Shown: piece by piece, positions 1 to 5,895 of the stretch | How the letters are laid out: every line of letters starts with the position of its first letter | Position numbering within the stretch: the first letter of the stretch is position 1 | Assembly: GCA_945889655.1 (NCBI GenBank) | Contig: CAMDCH010000083.1 | Location: 1-9,851, forward strand | DNA length: 9,851 nt | From: SHZT01 sp945889655 | Lineage (GTDB): Bacteria > Gemmatimonadota > Gemmatimonadetes > Gemmatimonadales > GWC2-71-9 | Direction of reading: 5' to 3' | Made by a program: the position numbers and the translations under genes | Notes under the pieces: generated by a model | Seen by the model: only the letters and a program-made list of their open reading frames with translations | Database searches by the model: none | Told to the model about the DNA's origin: nothing

Positions 1-478
1 GGGCCGCCTGCTGGGCAGCCGACATGGCCTGGAAGTGCGTCCGGATCTGCGCGACGTCCGGGGTCGCCTGTTCCATGATCTTCTGCAGCTCTTCGCGGTG
101 CGGCTTGACGTCGTTCTCGGCCTTTTCGCGGGCCGCCCGGGCCTCGTTCTCCAGATTCGAGAGCCTGGTCACCTGGTCGGCGGTGAGGTTGAGCTGAGCA
201 CGCCGCTCAAGCAGCGCGGTAGGAGAGAATGGCACACCGGGACCGAAGCCGCGCGGGCCCATCTCCGCCGGCGCGCCGGGAGCACCGGGGCCGCCCATCA
301 TTCCCCTGCGGCCGCCGCCGAATCCCGGGGGACCCTGGCGTTCGGGGCCGGCTTCTGCCGGGGGTGGGTTGCCCGGTGGGGGCTGCTGGCGCGGCTGGGT
401 GGGGGCCGGCTGCTGCGCCATGAGGGCGCTACCCGCCAACATTGCGGCGAGGACAGCCAGGTGAATGACCTTCTTCAT
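1..478 (-). CDS. Spy/CpxP-like (LTxxQ) periplasmic protein, 3' end beyond window
   Basis: The reading frame starts at an ATG at 478 and stays open to the window edge, giving 159 residues of an incomplete protein. An AGGAG ribosome binding site lies 7 nt before the start. Residues 1-21 form a signal peptide (MKK, hydrophobic core, SALMA before QQ), so the product is exported. Residues 24-85 are very rich in Pro, Gly and Gln and probably disordered. After this comes an alpha-helical part with the LNLTADQVTRL motif (residues 96-106) and a charged helix to about residue 135. LTxxQ helices of this kind are typical of Spy/CpxP and related heavy-metal-resistance periplasmic proteins, which bind unfolded protein or sense envelope stress. 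The long Pro/Gly linker before the helical part is not seen in E. coli Spy. The exact role is unknown. The gene is divergent from the small membrane protein at 774-980. Confidence 0.8.
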   Translation of the reverse strand, partial: MKKVIHLAVLAAMLAGSALMAQQPAPTQPRQQPPPGNPPPAEAGPERQGPPGFGGGRRGMMGGPGAPGAPAEMGPRGFGPGVPFSPTALLERRAQLNLTADQVTRLSNLENEARAAREKAENDVKPHREELQKIMEQATPDVAQIRTHFQAMSAAQQAA

Positions 479-560
479 TGGGTTGCTCCTAGGGTGAACG
501 GTGTTCGACCGACTCTCTCGCAACCGCGAGTCTCCATCTATTACTACGACAGACACCCCG
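479..560 (-). promoter_or_regulatory. Upstream region of the Spy-like gene
   Basis: This is the leader of the Spy-like gene on the minus strand. The AGGAG ribosome binding site is at 486-490. A 5-bp stem (CTCGC/GCGAG, 517-521 with 526-530, four-base loop) would sit in the 5' untranslated region. Further upstream on the minus strand the sequence is less GC-rich and contains TAGTAATAG-type and TTTAAC-type words that could be promoter parts. Their spacing is not convincing, so no promoter is assigned. Confidence 0.3.
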
Positions 561-619
561 CAGACGTTAAAACCTCATGCAGGGGCGCGCGATGCGTGGC
601 GGAGGGAAAGGGTCGCAAA

Positions 620-701
620 GAGGTGCGAGGGACGAGGTGCGAGGTGTGAGGGTGCTCGGGAGCGGCTGTCAGCAACCCTCGCACCTCGAACCTCGCACCT
701 C
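620..701. repeat. Inverted-repeat element of GAGGTGC heptamers
   Basis: The left arm (620-654) is five tandem 7-nt units: GAGGTGC, GAGGGAC, GAGGTGC, GAGGTGT and GAGGGTG. The right arm (675-701) is the reverse complement of a similar run: GAGGTGC, GAGGTTC, GAGGTGC, GAGGGT. Positions 620-644 match the reverse complement of 677-701 at 23 of 25 positions. The loop holds a small GCTC-GG-GAGC hairpin at 654-663. I see no coding sense in this stretch, and the ORFs crossing it are low-complexity by-products of the repeat. It lies between the divergent Spy-like gene and the 68-residue membrane protein gene. It could be a repetitive extragenic palindrome or a site that folds as a hairpin in RNA. Confidence 0.8.
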
Positions 702-773
702 CACTTGCCAGACATGTGCCAAGCGCCGAACTTATCCGCAGTTTCCCATCGCCATTCCCCCTGGAGGATTGCA

Positions 774-980
774 ATGCAAGGCATTCTGCGCGCGATTGGC
801 TGCTACTGGTTCGGTTTCGTGCTCATATCACTGATCTGGAGCACGTCCATCGAGTCCATACGCGAGCACATCAGCGGCACTACCCTTGTGCCTTACCTCC
901 TCGTCTGGTTCGTCATCATGGTCCCTGGAGCCCTGATCCTGTACGCCGCGGAGAAGATGGCGCCGGCGAAAGCGCACTAG
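774..980 (+). CDS. Small two-helix membrane protein, 68 aa
   Basis: The ATG at 774 is preceded by a GGAGG ribosome binding site at 763-767, with a 6-nt gap, which fixes this start. Longer in-frame starts upstream run through the GAGGTGC repeat and can be discarded. The product has two predicted membrane helices, at about residues 6-23 and 38-58, joined by a short polar loop (STSIESIREHISGTT). It ends in a Lys/Ala-rich tail with a His. I do not recognise a family. The length, strong ribosome binding site and clean hydrophobic pattern argue that it is real. It stands alone between two inverted-repeat elements. A TTGCCA at 705-710 could be a -35 box, but no convincing -10 follows. Confidence 0.65.
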   Translation: MQGILRAIGCYWFGFVLISLIWSTSIESIREHISGTTLVPYLLVWFVIMVPGALILYAAEKMAPAKAH

Positions 981-986
981 CTGACA

Positions 987-1102
987 AGTGAGAAGTAAGA
1001 AGTGAGAAGTAACTGATCAGAACTGGAGACATCGAAGGGAGAAGCGGGTCTACGCATTGACCCTGCTTCTCCCTTCTTACTTCTTACTTCTCACTTCTCA
1101 CT
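987..1102. repeat. Inverted-repeat element of AGTGAGA heptamers
   Basis: The outer arms are 987-1012 and 1077-1102. The left arm matches the reverse complement of the right arm at 24 of 26 positions. Both arms are tandem 7-nt units of the type GAAGTGA or GAAGTAA, and the two mismatches come from a different order of the two unit types. An inner, nearly perfect stem pairs 1034-1050 (GAAGGGAGAAGCGGGTC) with 1059-1076, with one bulged T and an 8-nt loop. The element starts 6 nt after the stop codon of the 68-residue gene and ends at the base before the ATG of the aminotransferase. It may act as a transcription terminator for the first gene and as the leader of the second. Confidence 0.85.
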
Positions 1103-2293
1103 ATGACCGAGACCCCCATTACAACCGACCGCCTGCGCGCCCGCCCCGCGGTCGAAGGACTGCGCGCCTCGCGCATCCGCGACATCGTCAACGCCGGGAT
1201 GGGACGGACCGACGTCGTGACCTTCTGGCTCGGCGAGCCGGACGAGGTCACGCCGGATTTCATCCGCAAGGCGGGCATCGAGTCACTGGAGCGGGGGGAG
1301 ACGTTCTACTCTCACAACCTCGGGATCCCCGAGCTGCGAGACGCGCTGGCCAAGTATGAGACCGGGCTGCACCGACCCACCACCGCCGGGCAGGTCTCGG
1401 TGACGAGCTCGGGGATGGAAGCACTGATCCTGGTGACGCAGGCGCTGCTGGAACCGGGCGACCGGACGGTGGTGGTGACGCCGGTGTGGCCTAACGTGGT
1501 CGAGATCCCCAAGATCATGGGCGCGAGCGTCGAAACCGTTCCGCTGACCTACGCCTCCGCCACGTGGTCGCTGGACGTGGATCGCCTGCTGTCGGCGGTC
1601 ACGCCCGACACCCGGATCCTGTTCCTGAATTCTCCGAACAACCCCACCGGCTGGACCATGGATGTCGCGACCCGCGATGCGATCCTCGAGCATTGCCGGC
1701 GGCTGGGCGTGTGGATCGTGTCGGATGACGCCTACGAGCGCCTCTACTACCGCGGCGACCGCCGGGCCGCGCCATCGTTCCTGGATGCCGCGGCGGCGGA
1801 GGACCGGGTCGTCAGCGCCAACACGTTCTCCAAGGCGTGGCTGATGACCGGCTGGCGCCTGGGCTGGCTGGTCAGCCCGGAAGAGCTGGTGCCGAGCCTC
1901 GGGAAGCTGATCGAGTTCAACACGTCGTGCTCCCCGGTCTTCGTGCAGAAGGCGGGCGTCGCGGCGGTGACCCAGGGCGAGCCCGCGATTGCCCACACGG
2001 TCAAGCGGTTCATCCGCGCGCGCGACCTGCTGGCGGCGCACCTCAAACGTCTCCCGCAGGTCGAAGTCCCCCTGCCCGAGGGAGCGATGTACATCTTCTT
2101 CAAGGTCGCGGGTGTCACGGACAGCGTGGCCTTCTGCAAGAAGCTCATAGCGACCGTAGGCCTGGGTCTCGCGCCCGGGAGCGCTTTCGGGGCGGAGGGC
2201 GAAGGTTTCGTGCGGTGGTGTTTTGCCGCGTCCGAGGCGAAGCTGGCCGACGGCGTCCGCCGCCTGAAACAGGCGCTCGCTTCCGCTACGTAG
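1103..2293 (+). CDS. Class I/II PLP-dependent aminotransferase
   Basis: This 396-residue protein has the full set of fold-type I aminotransferase landmarks. They are GEPD at 44-47, the phosphate-binding loop SSGMEAL at 102-108, NSPNNPTG at 176-183 and SDDAY at 207-211, whose Asp contacts the PLP ring nitrogen. The Schiff-base Lys is K244 in NTFSKAWLMTGWRLGW (240-255), with R252 binding phosphate. R371 in FVRWCF is placed to hold the substrate carboxylate. It should transfer an amino group between an amino acid and a 2-oxo acid in the cytoplasm. Aspartate or a related amino acid is possible as donor, but the substrate cannot be read from sequence. An in-frame TGA at 1058-1060 leaves the ATG at 1103 as the only standard start before the conserved RPAVEGLRASRI region. 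No Shine-Dalgarno sequence precedes it: the leader is the pyrimidine-rich arm of an inverted repeat. The DUF445 gene follows after 7 nt. Confidence 0.93.
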   Translation: MTETPITTDRLRARPAVEGLRASRIRDIVNAGMGRTDVVTFWLGEPDEVTPDFIRKAGIESLERGETFYSHNLGIPELRDALAKYETGLHRPTTAGQVSVTSSGMEALILVTQALLEPGDRTVVVTPVWPNVVEIPKIMGASVETVPLTYASATWSLDVDRLLSAVTPDTRILFLNSPNNPTGWTMDVATRDAILEHCRRLGVWIVSDDAYERLYYRGDRRAAPSFLDAAAAEDRVVSANTFSKAWLMTGWRLGWLVSPEELVPSLGKLIEFNTSCSPVFVQKAGVAAVTQGEPAIAHTVKRFIRARDLLAAHLKRLPQVEVPLPEGAMYIFFKVAGVTDSVAFCKKLIATVGLGLAPGSAFGAEGEGFVRWCFAASEAKLADGVRRLKQALASAT

Positions 2294-2300
2294 GGGAAGC

Positions 2301-3602
2301 ATGAGCCCCCCAGTTACTCCTTCATCTCCGTTCAAGGCGCGCGCCGACGACGCAGAACGCCAGGCGCGGCTCACCAAGATGAAAAGGCTGGCCACCGGAC
2401 TACTCGCCCTTTCGGGCGTGGTCTTCGTGGTGGCCAGCATTTACGAATCGCGCTACCCGTGGCTCGGGTACATCCGCGCGACCGCGGAGGCATCGCTGGT
2501 CGGCGGGCTGGCGGACTGGTTCGCGGTCACCGCGCTCTTCCGCCGCCCGCTCGGCCTACCGATTCCCCACACGGCGATCGTGGCCACGCAAAAGGAAAGA
2601 ATCGGCCGGATCCTCGGCAACTTTGTCCAGAATCACTTCCTCTCACGTGAGGTGATCGCGACACGGCTGCGCGGGGTCACGCCGGCGGAGCGGATCGCGC
2701 GGTGGCTGTCGCAACCGGACAACGCACGCCGGGTAGCGCAGCAGTTCGCGAGCGGCCTGGCGAAGATGGTCGAGTCGCTGCCGGCGGACGACATGCAGGA
2801 GCTGGTGCGCGAGGCCGTGCGGGCGCGGGTGCGCGCCACGCGGGTGGGACCCGCGCTCGGCAAAACGCTCTCACTGGTGGTCCAGGGCAACCGCCACCAG
2901 GAGCTGGTGGACCGTGCGGTGGACCTGGCGGCGAAAACGGTGCACGAGAACCGCGAGATGATCCGCTCGCAGGTAAGAGCCGAGACCCCGTGGTGGGTGC
3001 CCGGCGCGATCGACGACAAGATCTACCAGAAGATCCTGGGCGCGATCGAGAACCTGTTGCGCGAGATGGGATCGACGCCGTACCACCCGGTACGGCAGGC
3101 ATTCGACCGCGCGATCTTCGATTTCGTGGACCGCCTGCAACATTCGCCGGAGATGATCGAGCGCGCCGAGTCACTCAAGGCGGAATGGCTGGACGACCCC
3201 GCGGTGGACGAGCTGGGCGAGAAGCTGTGGGACGCCGCGCGCAAGGCGATCGTGGCGTATGCCGAGAAGCAAGGCACGCAGACCGCGACCACTGGATCAA
3301 CCGAGCTGACGGGTCTAGCAAAAGGAATCGCGTCGTTCGGCAACTCGCTGCTCGGCAACACCTCGTTGCTCGCCGAGCTGGACGACCAGATCGTCGAGGT
3401 GACGGTCACCGTGGCCGAGCAGAACCGGCAGGAGGTGGCTGACATCATCGCGCAAACGATCGCGTCCTGGGACCCCGATGCCACGGTGCAGCGAATCGAG
3501 CTGGCGGTGGGGCGGGACCTGCAGTTCGTGAGAATTAATGGAACGCTGGTGGGTGGGCTGGTCGGACTGATCATCTATACGATCTATCAGTTCACGCGTT
3601 AA
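2301..3602 (+). CDS. DUF445 family membrane protein (YjiN-like)
   Basis: The 433-residue product belongs to the DUF445/YjiN family of inner-membrane proteins of unknown function. A membrane helix at about 29-47 is followed by the characteristic AEASLVGGLADWFAVTALFR stretch (62-81) and the PIPHTAIVATQKERIGRILG region (88-106). A long, soluble, mostly helical middle with many charged residues (about 110-405) follows. The C-terminal INGTLVGGLVGLIIYTIY helix (412-429) is also typical of the family. Both ends are therefore anchored in the membrane. Length and both terminal motifs agree with a complete protein. The start lies 7 nt after the aminotransferase stop, with a GGGGA stretch as probable ribosome binding site overlapping that stop. 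The two genes are probably co-transcribed, but no functional link between them is known to me. Confidence 0.92.
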   Translation: MSPPVTPSSPFKARADDAERQARLTKMKRLATGLLALSGVVFVVASIYESRYPWLGYIRATAEASLVGGLADWFAVTALFRRPLGLPIPHTAIVATQKERIGRILGNFVQNHFLSREVIATRLRGVTPAERIARWLSQPDNARRVAQQFASGLAKMVESLPADDMQELVREAVRARVRATRVGPALGKTLSLVVQGNRHQELVDRAVDLAAKTVHENREMIRSQVRAETPWWVPGAIDDKIYQKILGAIENLLREMGSTPYHPVRQAFDRAIFDFVDRLQHSPEMIERAESLKAEWLDDPAVDELGEKLWDAARKAIVAYAEKQGTQTATTGSTELTGLAKGIASFGNSLLGNTSLLAELDDQIVEVTVTVAEQNRQEVADIIAQTIASWDPDATVQRIELAVGRDLQFVRINGTLVGGLVGLIIYTIYQFTR

Positions 3603-3803
3603 CCTCACCCCGGGCCGCCCACTCCCCTGTCCCCTCTCCCTGGAGCCTGCCCCGAGCGAAGCGAGAGGGGAGAGGGGAACCAGAACCGAAACCATGGTTC
3701 TGCGGGCGTTGACAGAAGCCGCAAAGACGCCGCAACACTTTGGTCGGAGCGAACGTCCCCCGCTCCCGGAAGGGAGCGGGGACAGGGGTGAGGGCGGGTG
3801 AGG
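3603..3803. repeat. Large GC-rich imperfect palindrome between convergent genes
   Basis: The element spans from the base after the DUF445 stop to the base before the stop of the minus-strand barrel gene. Outer arms: CCTCACCC at 3603-3610 pairs with 3796-3803, and 3617-3634 matches the reverse complement of 3778-3795 at 16 of 18 positions, with a 6-nt insertion in the left arm. Three hairpins are nested inside. They are TCCCCTCTCCCT (3630-3641) with 3666-3678 (one bulge), CAGAACC (3681-3687) with GGTTCTG (3696-3702), and a strong GC hairpin at 3758-3781. No gene is visible on either strand here. Confidence 0.75.
3758..3781. terminator. GC hairpin, possible two-way terminator
   Basis: CCCCGCTCCC (3758-3767) and GGGAGCGGGG (3772-3781) form a perfect 10-bp stem with a GGAA loop on the plus strand. 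It lies between two convergent genes, where a bidirectional terminator is expected. There is no T-rich run on either side, so it is not a textbook intrinsic terminator. It could instead work with Rho or simply stabilise 3' ends. Confidence 0.4.
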
Positions 3804-4550
3804 CTAGGTGGGGATGAACATCGACGTCCCGATCGAAACCTGCGTGCTCGACCGGGAGTTCCAGCGACGCACCGGCTGCCGCACTCCAACCTTGAGTTGG
3901 GTACGCCCTTTCCGATAGACGAATCCTGGTGCGACGGCGAGCCAGCCCGACCCATCCTCCTCGAGATGCCCTAGTCCCTCGAAGAAGAACGCAAGGCCGG
4001 GGCCGCCGGTGGCGCCTGGCGCGACCGGCTTCAGGCGCCAGCTGAACGCGGCGCCCGCGGTCCCCGAGAAGCTGTCCCCTCCCGGATGCTCGTCCCTCGT
4101 GATGTTGGCGGCTCCGACGAACGCGGTGCGGCGGTTGGCGTGTGAGGCGCTCAGATTAGCCGACAGTCGTGCCACCCCGTTCTGCCGCGCGACGTCATGC
4201 ACCGCTTCACCCAGGGGCAAGGCCCATCCGATGCTCGAACCAACGATCGTGCGGCGGCCTTCTTCGGCCTTCTGGTAGAAACGATACCTGAGCTGCACCT
4301 GCACGCGGCCGAGGCGAAATGGCTGGCCGGTGTTTTCGATCATCGTCCCGCCGAATCCGATCGAGATGTTGGATCGCAAGCCATACGACGCCTGGAGGTT
4401 AAGATCAGTCGAGCCGCGCTTGTTCACATACGTGAAGGACGGCGAGACGGTGTGCAGGGGTGTCGTGTTCGGGGGCGACAGGAAGACGGGTCCCTGTTCG
4501 GCCACGAGCGGTGTCGAGGCCAACACCAGCAGTATCAGGGCTTTCTTCAC
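3804..4550 (-). CDS. Secreted outer-membrane beta-barrel protein, function unknown
   Basis: Starting at the GTG at 4550, the product is 248 residues and begins with a classical signal peptide (MKKALILLVLASTPLVA before EQ). An in-frame TTG at 4568 would add six residues. The rest alternates polar and hydrophobic residues in short strands separated by turns, for example SFTYVNKRGSTDLNLQASYG, SNISIGFGGTMIEN and RVQVQLRYRFYQ. The protein ends SIGTSMFIPT. This pattern, a FEGLGHLEEDG loop and the GWLAVAPGFVYRKGRTQLKVGV strands fit a small outer-membrane barrel of the transporter/phenol-pathway (MetA-like) type seen in many diderm genomes. No substrate can be named. The gene is convergent with DUF445 and divergent from the DoxX gene. 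The start is uncertain because neither candidate has a clear ribosome binding site. Confidence 0.75.
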   Translation of the reverse strand: MKKALILLVLASTPLVAEQGPVFLSPPNTTPLHTVSPSFTYVNKRGSTDLNLQASYGLRSNISIGFGGTMIENTGQPFRLGRVQVQLRYRFYQKAEEGRRTIVGSSIGWALPLGEAVHDVARQNGVARLSANLSASHANRRTAFVGAANITRDEHPGGDSFSGTAGAAFSWRLKPVAPGATGGPGLAFFFEGLGHLEEDGSGWLAVAPGFVYRKGRTQLKVGVRQPVRRWNSRSSTQVSIGTSMFIPT

Positions 4551-4595
4551 GGCGAGAATATACGTCAATTAAAGTCTCTCTCTTCGGAGGCTCGC
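4551..4595. promoter_or_regulatory. Short divergent promoter region, barrel gene / DoxX gene
   Basis: Only 45 nt separate the GTG of the barrel gene and the ATG of the DoxX gene, so both promoters must overlap here or lie inside the neighbouring genes. The patch is AT-rich compared with its surroundings. A TATATT -10-like box on the minus strand (4562 down to 4557) ends 6 nt before the GTG. Its TATA core is also readable on the plus strand as AATATA. No good -35 box is visible. GGAGG at 4586-4590 is the ribosome binding site of the DoxX gene. Confidence 0.4.
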
Positions 4596-4988
4596 ATGGG
4601 ATTCCTGGATCGTTTGCAGATCGGATATGCAGCGCTGCCGCTCAGGCTCGGACTGGGGATCGTCTTCCTGATCCACGGCATCGCGAAGGTGAACATGGGA
4701 CTCGCAGGTGTCAGCGGGTTCTTTGGGTCCATCGGGATCCCCATGCCGGCGGTCGGTGCGGCGATCGTGATCGCAATGGAGACGCTCGGCGCAGCCTGTC
4801 TCATTCTCGGCGTGTTCACGCGGTACGTCGCGGCGGCGTTCGCGTTCCAGATGCTGGTCGCGATTCTAATGGCGAACATTCCCGCGAACCGCAACTTTGA
4901 GCTGGAAGGCCTGCTCCTGGCTGGCGCCCTTTCGCTGGTCGTGCTGGGTGACGGCGCGCTCTCCGTAGGGTCGCGGATGAAGAAGTAG
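4596..4988 (+). CDS. DoxX family membrane protein
   Basis: This 130-residue protein has four hydrophobic helices, at about 14-32, 52-73, 76-95 and 104-120, the usual size and layout of DoxX/DoxD-like proteins. The first helix carries LRLGLGIVFLIHGIAKV with His27 and Lys31, a common family signature. The second carries an acidic residue (E62) followed by GAACLILGVFTR. DoxX proteins sit in the cytoplasmic membrane and are linked to quinone or thiosulfate redox chemistry and, in actinobacteria, to oxidative-stress complexes. The role in any given species is mostly unknown. A perfect GGAGG lies 5 nt before the ATG. The aldo/keto reductase gene starts 6 nt after the stop, so the two are almost certainly co-transcribed. 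Confidence 0.9.
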   Translation: MGFLDRLQIGYAALPLRLGLGIVFLIHGIAKVNMGLAGVSGFFGSIGIPMPAVGAAIVIAMETLGAACLILGVFTRYVAAAFAFQMLVAILMANIPANRNFELEGLLLAGALSLVVLGDGALSVGSRMKK

Positions 4989-4994
4989 CTGCCA

Positions 4995-5882
4995 ATGAAG
5001 AGTCGCCGGCTCGGTCCCGGAGCATCCGAGGTGTCGATCATCGGCTACGGCGGGATGATGGTATCCATCCAGGGCCGGCCACCGGAGGAGCACGGCGTTC
5101 GCGCCATCCTCGCAGCACTCGACTCCGGCTGCACTTTTATCGACACCGCGAACGTGTACTGTCTCGACGACAACGACATCGGGCACAATGAGCGCCTGAT
5201 CGCCCGCGCGTTGAAGGAATGGGATGGGGCGGCTCACGTCACGGTCGCGACCAAGGGTGGTTTGACGCGCCCGGATGGTCACTGGGAGCGCAATGCGCGC
5301 CCCGAGTTCCTGAAACGCTCCTGCGAGCAGTCGCTGAAGGCGCTCGGCGTGGAGCAGATCGAGCTCTACCAGCTCCACGCCCCCGACGACAAGGTGCGCT
5401 TCGCGGACAGCGTCGGCGCACTCGCCGAGCTTCAGAAGGCCGGCAAGATCAGGTGGATCGGTCTCTCGAACGTTTCCGTGAAGCAGATCGAGCAGGCGCG
5501 CGAGACGATCGAGGTGGTCACGGTGCAGAACCGGCTGAGCCCGTTCTTCAAGGAAGCCACCAGGGGCGGCCTGTTCGGCGACAGCGTGGTGGATCACTGC
5601 GCCAAGCTCGGGATAGGATTCCTGGCGTACAGCCCGGTGGGTGGCGGACGGCTGAACCAGAGGCTGCCGAATCACCCGGTGCTGGAGCCGATCGCGAAGC
5701 GCCTCGGCGCAACCCCACATGCGGTCGTGATCACATGGGTGCTGGCGAAGGGATCAACAGTGATTCCGATTCCTGCCGGCCGGAACCCGGATCACGTGAG
5801 AGACTCCATGGGGGCGGGTGACCTCCAGCTGTCGGCCGCGGATATCGTGGCCATCGACCGCGCGGATTTCTCCAGAGCATAG
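4995..5882 (+). CDS. Aldo/keto reductase
   Basis: The 295-residue product has the aldo/keto reductase TIM barrel with a complete catalytic tetrad. D50 and Y55 are in FIDTANVY, K87 is in VATKGG, and H128 is in LYQLHAPDD. WIGLSNVSVKQIE (154-166), TVQNRLSPF (176-184), FLAYSPVGGGRL (209-220) and the C-terminal STVIPIPAGRNPDHVRDS (254-271) form the rest of the NADPH pocket. It should reduce an aldehyde or ketone with NADPH in the cytoplasm. The natural substrate is unknown. The start ATG is 6 nt after the DoxX stop and has no clear ribosome binding site, which points to translational coupling. Length is slightly short but complete. The EamA gene follows after 13 nt. Confidence 0.94.
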   Translation: MKSRRLGPGASEVSIIGYGGMMVSIQGRPPEEHGVRAILAALDSGCTFIDTANVYCLDDNDIGHNERLIARALKEWDGAAHVTVATKGGLTRPDGHWERNARPEFLKRSCEQSLKALGVEQIELYQLHAPDDKVRFADSVGALAELQKAGKIRWIGLSNVSVKQIEQARETIEVVTVQNRLSPFFKEATRGGLFGDSVVDHCAKLGIGFLAYSPVGGGRLNQRLPNHPVLEPIAKRLGATPHAVVITWVLAKGSTVIPIPAGRNPDHVRDSMGAGDLQLSAADIVAIDRADFSRA

Positions 5883-5895
5883 TTATCCTCCAGGC

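Noticed and set aside
620..701. Short repeats considered as a CRISPR array
   Set aside because: The units are only 7 nt, tandem without spacers, and inverted between arms. No cas genes are present.
501..773. Upstream extension of the 68-residue membrane protein frame
   Set aside because: It translates the GAGGTGC repeat arms into low-complexity Arg/Glu/Gly sequence, and a strong ribosome binding site lies directly before ATG 774.
1283..2440. Long open frame of 385 codons on the minus strand
   Set aside because: It is antisense to the aminotransferase gene, whose catalytic motifs are clear. The antisense product has no recognisable motif and is Arg/Gly/His-rich, as expected for a shadow frame in GC-rich DNA.
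3709..3737. TTGACA -35-like hexamer as a promoter
   Set aside because: No acceptable -10 box lies 16-18 nt downstream, and no plus-strand gene follows; the region is a convergent intergenic palindrome.
4197..4595. Longer frame running into the DoxX gene from 4197
   Set aside because: It overlaps the minus-strand barrel gene, its translation there is not DoxX-like, and GGAGG before ATG 4596 marks the real start.
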